A stretch of DNA of 64,000 nucleotides from Planctomycetota bacterium (lineage in GTDB: Bacteria; Planctomycetota; Phycisphaerae; SM23-33). The stretch is taken from the NCBI GenBank assembly GCA_022705325.1, contig JAKJER010000014.1:1-64000 (forward strand), read 5' to 3'. The position numbers and the translations under genes are program-made. This document shows, one piece after another, positions 9,599-16,151 of the stretch. The notes beneath the pieces were generated by a model, which had not been told where the DNA came from, searched no databases, and saw only the letters and a program-made list of their open reading frames with translations. The first letter of the stretch is position 1. Each line of letters begins with the position of its first letter.

Positions 9599-10273
9599 AT
9601 GGCCAAGAAGACATCCGGCAGGAGAAAGATCCTGATCGTGGACGATCACCCGGTGCTTCGACAGGGCATCGCGCAGTTGATCGCCCTGGAGAATGACATG
9701 ACGGTGTGCGGGGAGGCCGCCGACGCCGGCGAGGCATTGAAGGTGGCGCAGGAGACCCAGCCGGACGTGGCCATCGTGGATATCTCGCTGCACGACAGCA
9801 ACGGGATCGACCTGATCAAGGACATGCTCATCCGCTGGCCCAAGCTGCCCATCCTGGTGCTGTCGATGCACAGCGAGTCGTTCTACGCGGAGCGGGTTTT
9901 CCGGGCCGGGGCGAAGGGCTACGTGACCAAGGGCGAGCCCTCGGGCAAGGTGATCGAGGGCCTGCGCAAGGTGCTGGCGGGCGAGGTGTACGTCAGCGAG
10001 AAGCTGGCCAGCAAGATGATCGGCAGACTCATGGGCGGCGGGCGGGCGGACGCGAGCGGCTTCTCGATCGACCGCCTGAGCGACCGCGAGTTTCAGGTCT
10101 TCGAGCTGATCGGCCAGGGCATGCAGACCCGCGAGATCGCCCAGAAACTCCACCTGTCGATCAAGACCATCGACGCCCACCGCGAGAACATCAAAAACAA
10201 GCTCAAGCTCGACAACGCCACCGAGCTGCTCAAGACCGCCATCCACTGGGTGCAGTTCGAGCGGGGCGATTGA
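9599..10273 (+). CDS. NarL/FixJ-family response regulator (orphan)
   Basis: 224 residues. Receiver domain residues 1-125: acidic pair in ILIVDDHPVLR, phosphoacceptor Asp in VAIVDISLHD (about residue 61), LSMHS with the switch Ser, and the conserved Lys in GYVTKGEP. C-terminal LuxR-type HTH from about residue 155: LSDREFQVFELIGQGMQTRE and IDAHRENIKNKL. The start at 9599 follows TGAGGA. No histidine kinase is encoded in the window, so its partner is elsewhere. It could control the adjacent lyase/heparinase genes, but nothing in the sequence proves that. Confidence 0.88.
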   Translation: MAKKTSGRRKILIVDDHPVLRQGIAQLIALENDMTVCGEAADAGEALKVAQETQPDVAIVDISLHDSNGIDLIKDMLIRWPKLPILVLSMHSESFYAERVFRAGAKGYVTKGEPSGKVIEGLRKVLAGEVYVSEKLASKMIGRLMGGGRADASGFSIDRLSDREFQVFELIGQGMQTREIAQKLHLSIKTIDAHRENIKNKLKLDNATELLKTAIHWVQFERGD

Positions 10274-10401
10274 GGGGTCGGTTGTCCCGTCGAAAGCCGA
10301 CAGGCCTTGCCTCTTCGCCGGTCCATAGGAGTTTCATGTCTCCCCCTTCATGCTCCCAGGGCTTTGACGACGGCGATACTCGTGCGATAAGATCGCCGCG
10401 T

Positions 10402-10674
10402 ATGAACTCCATCTGGATGAACGGCAAGCATGTGGCCGACTGGCGGGGCAACATTGGGAAGAACGATTCGCCGGGCCCCTACTTCAAGTTCGGCATCTAC
10501 AAACCCGGCCCGGGCGGCTTCCAGGTTGACCACGCCGCCTGTCGCCGGACCATCCAGCGCACCCGCAAGAGCCCCGAGGTCCCCAATCCGCTCAGGGACG
10601 AAGTGCTGCGCAGCAGGGCTGACGGGGGCGATGCCACTCGCGTCGACCGATGGCCGAGTCGTTCAGGAGCCTGA
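10402..10674 (+). pseudogene. 3' remnant of a heparin-lyase-I-like polysaccharide lyase
   Basis: Residues 1-45 of this frame (IWMNGKHVADWRG, NDSPGPYFKFGIY) match the conserved end of the jelly-roll polysaccharide lyase family that includes heparinase I (Pfam Polysacc_lyase). The beta strands that should precede it are absent, so the 5' part is gone. The frame stays open to 10674, but residues after about 55 look random. It lies directly before an intact heparinase II/III-like gene, which suggests decay or recombination within a uronate-polysaccharide locus. No promoter or ribosome binding site seen. Confidence 0.55.
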
Positions 10675-10676
10675 CC

Positions 10677-12635
10677 ATGATGAGCCGTTCTCGTTCAGTT
10701 CTTATCGGTGTCGTGCTGCTGCTTTGCCCTCTCTGCGCGCAGGCGGCGGATCTGCTTCCTCCGGCCGACGCCATCCGTCGCGACCGCCCGCGACTGCTGC
10801 TGACGCCCACCGACCTGCCTGCCGGCCAGGCAGGCGCACCGCTGGCGATCTCGTTGGGCCGGCTCAAGGCGCCGCCCGACGCCCAGAGCGCCAGGGAGTA
10901 CTCGACCCTGCTGGCCCAGGTCCAGGGCCTGCGCAAGCCGGCTGCCCTGGCCCTGGCGTGGCGGCTGACGGGCAAGGCCGAGACCGCCCAGAAGGCGGTG
11001 GACCTGCTCAAGAGCTGGCGGATGGACGGCGGCAAGGCCCGCGACCCGTTCTACGTCTACTTCACGCTGTGGGACCTGGCGTTGGCCTACGACTGGCTGC
11101 ACGACTTTGCCGGCTTCGACGAGCAGGCCCGCTCCGACCTGCGCCGCCGCGCGTTGCCGCTGGCGGAGACCGGCGTGAAGAGCGGAAACGACCACGTCTT
11201 CCACAATTACGTCTGGATGTTCAACGGCGGGGCGATGATGTGGGCCCTGGCGACCGTGGGCGAAGACCCGGCCGCGGACAAGATGTACGCGACTCTCCGC
11301 GACCGCTTCAACCGCGAGCTGTACGGGGCGATGCGCTATCTCGCCGGCGGCAACGGCGACTCGGGCGGCTACTGGTGGCTGTACTGCCACAACTCCGCCG
11401 TCATGGTCCTGCTGGCCGCTCAGAGCGCGACCGGGCAGGACCTGGTCGCCGCGGTGAAACGCGAGCACGGCGACTGGCTGGCCCGCCAGTACGACTACCT
11501 CCTGCTGAGCATCCTGCCGGATCTGCGGTTCATCCCTTGGGGCGATACCGTTGCCGGACCCAACGGCGGGATCACGCACGAGATGGCCGAGAAGATCGAC
11601 GCCCTGGCTTGGGCCCTCCGCTCGAGCCCGGGCGCATATGTCAGCCGCTGGCTGGCGTCCAAGCGAGGCCCGGCCCGCTACTACGGCGAGACGGCGATCT
11701 TCTACTTCCTCTACGGGCGAGACCTGCCCGCCCACGCCTCGCCGCCCCCGCTGGGCATGCTGGCGGGCGACAAGAACGGCGGCCAGGCCATCTTCCGCAG
11801 CGGGTGGGACGAAGGCTCGACGGTCGTGGGCTTTCGCTGCACCGATTTCTTCGGGCAGCACAACCATCTCGACCAGGGCAGCTTCATCCTCTACCGCAAC
11901 GGGCTGCTCGCCCTGGACGCGGGGCGCTACCAGAAGGTGGCCGGACCGCCCATGGCGACGGATGCCCATAACACGCTGCTGATCGCCGGCAAGGGCCAGC
12001 GGACTCAACGCTACCAGAGCGCTGCCACGCTGGACGCCTTTCTGTCGCGCCTGCCCAAGGGCCTGGAGACCGGCGAAGTCCTCTTCTACAAGGACGCCGG
12101 GCCGTGGGCTGCCATCACGGGCCAGTTCGCCCAGGCCTACGACCCGCAGATCGTCCTCAGCGCGGTGCGTCAACTGCTTTACGTCCGCCCGGAGGAACCG
12201 GGGGGCGTTGACCGCGTGGTGATCGTGGACCGTCTGGCCGGCCCGGCAGGCAAGTCGCTGGGCGAGGTCCGCTGGCTGCTCCACGTGCCGGCCAAGCCGA
12301 CAGTGGAGGGGCTGACTGTCACCGCCACCAACGGCAAGAGCTACCTCCGCTGTCGCCCCGTCGGTCCCGCCGCGCCGCGCGTGCTGATCGAAGAGGGCCT
12401 GCGCACCCCGGCCGGGCGGAACTGGGCCATGATCGACACCTCCCGCGTCGTCTACGCCTGCGACGCCGGCGAGCGCCTCACGCTCGTGCACGTGCTGGAG
12501 ATGGGCGACGGCCAGCCGCCCGCCAAGGGCGCCGACGCCCGCTTCGCGGCCTCCGGCGAGGCAGTCCTGGTGATCCTCAACGGCAAGGCCTATCGCTTCG
12601 AGACAGCCAGGATCTCGGCCCTGATGGCGGAATAG
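10677..12635 (+). CDS. Heparinase II/III-family polysaccharide lyase, secreted
   Basis: 652 residues with a signal peptide (MMSRSRSVLIGVVLLLCPLCAQA). The N-terminal half is an alpha/alpha-toroid typical of alginate/heparin lyases (FYVYFTLWDLALAYDWLH; GNDHVFHNYVWMFNGGAMMW). The C-terminal half is the beta-sheet heparinase II/III domain with FGQHNHLDQGSFILYRNG and DAHNTLLI, which contain the expected His residues. It likely cleaves uronic-acid-containing polysaccharides by beta-elimination in the periplasm or outside. AGGAG seven bases before 10677 fixes the start. A palindromic 21-bp insertion near the N-terminus encodes LPAGQAG in frame. Substrate unknown. Confidence 0.8.
   Translation: MMSRSRSVLIGVVLLLCPLCAQAADLLPPADAIRRDRPRLLLTPTDLPAGQAGAPLAISLGRLKAPPDAQSAREYSTLLAQVQGLRKPAALALAWRLTGKAETAQKAVDLLKSWRMDGGKARDPFYVYFTLWDLALAYDWLHDFAGFDEQARSDLRRRALPLAETGVKSGNDHVFHNYVWMFNGGAMMWALATVGEDPAADKMYATLRDRFNRELYGAMRYLAGGNGDSGGYWWLYCHNSAVMVLLAAQSATGQDLVAAVKREHGDWLARQYDYLLLSILPDLRFIPWGDTVAGPNGGITHEMAEKIDALAWALRSSPGAYVSRWLASKRGPARYYGETAIFYFLYGRDLPAHASPPPLGMLAGDKNGGQAIFRSGWDEGSTVVGFRCTDFFGQHNHLDQGSFILYRNGLLALDAGRYQKVAGPPMATDAHNTLLIAGKGQRTQRYQSAATLDAFLSRLPKGLETGEVLFYKDAGPWAAITGQFAQAYDPQIVLSAVRQLLYVRPEEPGGVDRVVIVDRLAGPAGKSLGEVRWLLHVPAKPTVEGLTVTATNGKSYLRCRPVGPAAPRVLIEEGLRTPAGRNWAMIDTSRVVYACDAGERLTLVHVLEMGDGQPPAKGADARFAASGEAVLVILNGKAYRFETARISALMAE
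10814..10834. repeat. In-frame 21-bp palindromic insertion (LPAGQAG) in heparinase gene
   Basis: CCTGCCTG at the left end pairs with CAGGCAGG at the right, around CCGGC. The same 21-bp element, with one base different, is found in frame inside hscA at 61847-61867 and encodes the same seven residues. Confidence 0.75.
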
Positions 12636-12653
12636 AATCCGCAATCGGGATTC
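12635..12653. terminator. Small hairpin between convergent genes
   Basis: GAATCC (12635-12640) pairs with GGATTC (12648-12653) in the 24-bp gap between the convergent heparinase and sulfatase genes. The stem is short and there is no clear T-tract, so it is a weak candidate bidirectional terminator. Confidence 0.3.
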
Positions 12654-12659
12654 CGCAAC

Positions 12660-14222
12660 TCAACGTTCGATCTTGCGCTGGTCCAGGCGCTCCCCCGCCG
12701 GCGTGCGCACCGGGATGTCCAGTGCTCCGCTCTTGCCCAGTTCCTCGAACAACTGCGTCCTCAGCCGCTCCGCCAGTTCGCGGAAGGCGGGGACCTCGAT
12801 AAGGTTGTGACGCTCCACCGGGTCGTTCTCCAGGTCGTACAGGCAGTCCAGGTCCCAGATGCCGTGGTGGTAGACGTACTTGTAGCGGTCGGTGCGGATG
12901 GCGAAGAGCGTGGGCGTGGCCGGGAAGTTCCACTCCCAGTGATACTCGTAGAGGATGTGGTCGCGCCAGGGGACCTGCTTGCCCCCCGACAGGGGCCCTG
13001 CGGGCGTCAGCAGCGGCCAGAACGACCGCCCGTCGAACTTCGCCGACGCGGGCGCCTTCACGCCGGCTGCCTCCAGCAGCGTGGCGGCCACGTCGATGTT
13101 CTGCACCATCTGCGGCACGACCGCGCCCTCTTTGATCCGCCCGGGGGCGTAGACCAGCATGGGCACGCGGATGGAATGCTCGAACGCGTCGCGCTTGTCG
13201 TAGAAACCGTGCTCGCCCAGCTCAAAGCCGTTGTCGCCCATGTAGAGCACGACGGTCGAGCGGGCCAGGCCCGCGTCGTCGATGTACTTCAGCACGCGTC
13301 CGACGTTCTCGTCCAGCCCGTGGACGGTCTCGCAGAAGCTGCGGTAGAGGGCGTCGAAGTCCGGCACGGGGTCGTGGTCGAGCTGGCCGGTCTCCATGTG
13401 GTCCACGCCGTGAATGCCGAAGCGGCGGTCGCGGACCCATCGCGGCTGGGTGCGGTAGTTGCGCTCGGTGTTGGCCATCGTCTCGGGACGGCGGACCGGC
13501 TTGTCGCGGTAGCGGCCCTTGTGGCGCGGGATCGGCTCGAAGGGGTAGTGCACCGCCTTGTGCGAAAGCTCCAGGAAGAACGGCTTGGACTTGTCGCGCC
13601 CCTTGTCCATCCACTCCAGGGCCAGGTCGGTCAGGATGTCCGTGGTGGCGCCCTTGAACTGCTTGCGCTGGCCGTCCACGTTGATCAGCGGGTCGGCGTA
13701 GGTTCCCTGGCCCTTGAAGCTGGCCCAGTGGTCGAAGCCGGGGCGGGCCTCGTCGCTGTCGTGGCCCATGTGCCACTTGCCGACAAACGCCGTCTGGTAG
13801 CCCGCCTGGCGGAGATACTGCGGGAAGAAGACGATGCCCTCGGGCTCGGGCCGCTGGTTGTCGACCACCTTGTGGTGGTGCATGTACTGCCCGGTCAGGA
13901 TCGACGCCCGGCTGGGCGAGCAGAGCGAGGTGGAGACGAACGCGTTGGCCAGGCGGGCCCCCTGGCGGGCCATCCGGTCCATGTGCGGCGTCTCCAGGAA
14001 CTGCGGGCAGGTCGGCACGCAACCCATGAAGTCGTAGCGGTGATCGTCGCTGAGGATCAGAACGATGTTCGGGCGGTCGCCGGCCGGCGCCTGGGCGGAC
14101 TTCGATCCGGCCACCTGGGCGCGGACGGCGCCGGGGGTGCCGGCTGCCAGTGCGGCCGCGGCCGCGGCGGCGCGGCCCAACAACTCTCGTCGGCGAACGG
14201 TTTCGGCGGGCGTGTCGGACAT
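12660..14222 (-). CDS. Sulfatase (formylglycine-dependent, Tat-exported)
   Basis: 520 residues. The N-terminus has a twin-arginine-like signal (RRRELLGRAAAAAAALAAG). The catalytic site is CSPSRASILTG, whose Cys must be oxidised to formylglycine. Metal ligands fit LILSDDHRYD near the N-terminus and MGDNGFELGEHG later; GKWHMG and HKAVHYPF are further sulfatase motifs. It hydrolyses sulfate esters, probably on a polysaccharide, in the periplasm. GAGGAGA precedes the ATG at 14222. No maturing enzyme is encoded nearby. Together with the lyase, esterases and fucosidase in this window it suggests sulfated glycan use. Exact substrate unknown. Confidence 0.9.
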   Translation of the reverse strand: MSDTPAETVRRRELLGRAAAAAAALAAGTPGAVRAQVAGSKSAQAPAGDRPNIVLILSDDHRYDFMGCVPTCPQFLETPHMDRMARQGARLANAFVSTSLCSPSRASILTGQYMHHHKVVDNQRPEPEGIVFFPQYLRQAGYQTAFVGKWHMGHDSDEARPGFDHWASFKGQGTYADPLINVDGQRKQFKGATTDILTDLALEWMDKGRDKSKPFFLELSHKAVHYPFEPIPRHKGRYRDKPVRRPETMANTERNYRTQPRWVRDRRFGIHGVDHMETGQLDHDPVPDFDALYRSFCETVHGLDENVGRVLKYIDDAGLARSTVVLYMGDNGFELGEHGFYDKRDAFEHSIRVPMLVYAPGRIKEGAVVPQMVQNIDVAATLLEAAGVKAPASAKFDGRSFWPLLTPAGPLSGGKQVPWRDHILYEYHWEWNFPATPTLFAIRTDRYKYVYHHGIWDLDCLYDLENDPVERHNLIEVPAFRELAERLRTQLFEELGKSGALDIPVRTPAGERLDQRKIER

Positions 14223-14413
14223 GAATACGTCTCCTCGAAAAGGCGTTCGGCTCATCCTACCCATCCGGCGACACGCGGTCAACCTGCCTGCCGGCAGACG
14301 GGCGCGTCGATCCCGCTTCCGGGTTCGCACGACGGTGCACAAAGCTTGACCCGCCGCACAGCATGGTGGAGTATGGAACGCGCGCCGCTGTTGCTGCGCG
14401 AGGGAGCAGGCCC

Positions 14414-14947
14414 ATGAAGCGAACCGTCGCAAACGTGACCATCGAGTGCGTCGAGGGGGACATCACCGACCAGCAGGGCTTTGACGCCGTCGCCAACGCG
14501 GCCAACGCCCAGCTTCGCCCCGGCGGGGGGGTGGCCGGCGCGATCCACTCCGCGGCCGGGCCGGAACTCGACCGGGCGTGCCGGCCGCTGGCGCCCATCG
14601 GCCCGGGCGAGGCGGTCATCACGCCGGCCTTTAACCTGCCCAACAAGCACGTGCTTCATTGCCTGGGTCCGGTCTACGGCCGGGACGAACCGTCGGCGGA
14701 ACTGCTCGCCTCGTGCTATCGCGCCGCGCTGGAGTTGGCGGACGAGAATGAGCTGGAGTCGGTGGCGTTCCCGTCGATCTCGACGGGCGTGTTCGGCTAT
14801 CCGCTGGCAGCCGCGGCGAGGGTGGCGTTGAAGGCCGCCGCCGAGACCGCCCCCCGCCTGCGGCACGTGCGACTCATCCGCTTCGTGCTCTGGGGGCGCG
14901 ACGCCTTAGGGGCCCACGAGCGGGCCCTGGAAGCCTTGTCCCCCTGA
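14414..14947 (+). CDS. Macro-domain protein (ADP-ribose or O-acetyl-ADP-ribose binding)
   Basis: 177 residues, a single macro domain. Key features: EGDITDQ with the adenine-contacting Asp, DAVANAANAQLRPGGGVAGAI (Asn plus Gly-rich loop) and FPSISTGVFGYPL (phosphate loop). These match the MacroD-like class that removes ADP-ribose or deacetylates O-acetyl-ADP-ribose. GGGAGC lies before the ATG at 14414; an upstream in-frame ATG lacks a site and adds 17 unlikely residues. It is alone, divergent from the sulfatase. Confidence 0.85.
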   Translation: MKRTVANVTIECVEGDITDQQGFDAVANAANAQLRPGGGVAGAIHSAAGPELDRACRPLAPIGPGEAVITPAFNLPNKHVLHCLGPVYGRDEPSAELLASCYRAALELADENELESVAFPSISTGVFGYPLAAAARVALKAAAETAPRLRHVRLIRFVLWGRDALGAHERALEALSP

Positions 14948-14980
14948 CCGGTTCCCGGCCTGCGACGCCGCGCGTCGCGC

Positions 14981-16129
14981 TCACTTGCTGGGCTCGACAA
15001 ACTCTCCCTTGTCATTCCTGACAGCATCGATGGACACGCCGTGGTAGGCGCGTGCAAGGACCGCGATGTTCCGCTCGTCGGCCTTCAGCTCGCTCACGGG
15101 CCGCGACAGGATCCCGTCCAACGGCACGAGCCCGCTGGACTTGGTGGGCTTGGTGAAGCCGTACAGCCCGACGCCCGCCTTCAGCGCCTCGGGAACGACC
15201 TTCGTCGCGTCCTGGTTGTTCCACCGGGCCAGGCAGGTGATCAGGCGCGTGTGCGGGCCGACCATGGACTTGACCGCGGTGATCCGCTTCATGTCGCCGG
15301 CCTCGTTCATCAGCCAGTCCGCCTGCTTGTACATGTCCGAGTCGACCACGTGCGGGTGATTGACATGGTTGCTGGTCAGCCAGATGATGCACTTGGGGTT
15401 GGCGTCCTTGGCGGCCTTGCGGATGGCCTTCCAGCACCGGTCGATCGCCTTGCGGCTGTAGGCGGTGTCCTGCTCCTTCGACAGCTTGTCCTCGCCCGGG
15501 AACTCCTCGCCCATGAGCTGCTTGTACAGCTTCTTCTCGCACTCCAGCCACTTGCCGCCGGTCGATTGGCGTTTCGGCATCCACACCCAGTCGATCATGA
15601 AGCCGTCGACGCCGGTCTTCCTGACCGCGTCGCCAATCGAGGCGGACAGGTAGGCGAGATACTCGTCCGTATACGGGATGTGATACGTGCTCGGCGTGCC
15701 GTAGCTCAGGTCGGGATGGTCGGTTCCCCACTTCGTGTTGGAGCCGATGCAGAAGTACCCCATCACGAGCATGCCTTCCTTGTGTCCGAGCTTCACCACC
15801 TCGCTCAGGAAGTCGTGCTTCAGCCCCGGCTGCTCCGGCACGAAGCCGTTCTTGTACCAGGCGTAGCCGTTGCAGGACACGCAGAAGGTCTGGATGACGT
15901 TGGCGCCCATCGCCTTGTACCAGGCCACGTGCTGCGCCGGGTCGGCGCCGGCCCACGAGCCGGGCTTGGCAAACCCCCGCCGGCCGCCCCAGTTGAAATC
16001 GAGGCAGTAGGCCTTGATCTCTTTGATCTCCGACGCCGCGGGGGGGACATCTTCCTTGTGCGGCTCGGCCGAAAGGGCCGCGCCGGCCAGTCCAAGGAGC
16101 ACGCTGATTGCCAGGATGGTTGTCTTCAT
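14981..16129 (-). CDS. GHL6/fucosidase-like glycoside hydrolase, secreted
   Basis: 382 residues with a signal peptide (TTILAISVLLGLAGAALSA). The mature part reads as a TIM barrel: AWYKAMGANVIQTF, FLSEVVKLGHKEGMLVMGYF, and VDGFMIDWVWMP, whose Asp is the likely nucleophile. It then has CIIWLTSNH. This order resembles putative glycosyl hydrolases of the GHL6/GH29-like group. The start at 16129 is chosen for the signal peptide, with an AAGAGAGAA site. It follows the double-SASA gene by 22 bp on the same strand, so the two probably form an operon acting on the same polysaccharide. Confidence 0.65.
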   Translation of the reverse strand: MKTTILAISVLLGLAGAALSAEPHKEDVPPAASEIKEIKAYCLDFNWGGRRGFAKPGSWAGADPAQHVAWYKAMGANVIQTFCVSCNGYAWYKNGFVPEQPGLKHDFLSEVVKLGHKEGMLVMGYFCIGSNTKWGTDHPDLSYGTPSTYHIPYTDEYLAYLSASIGDAVRKTGVDGFMIDWVWMPKRQSTGGKWLECEKKLYKQLMGEEFPGEDKLSKEQDTAYSRKAIDRCWKAIRKAAKDANPKCIIWLTSNHVNHPHVVDSDMYKQADWLMNEAGDMKRITAVKSMVGPHTRLITCLARWNNQDATKVVPEALKAGVGLYGFTKPTKSSGLVPLDGILSRPVSELKADERNIAVLARAYHGVSIDAVRNDKGEFVEPSK

Positions 16130-16151
16130 GTTCTTCTCTCTTGGGGACGTC

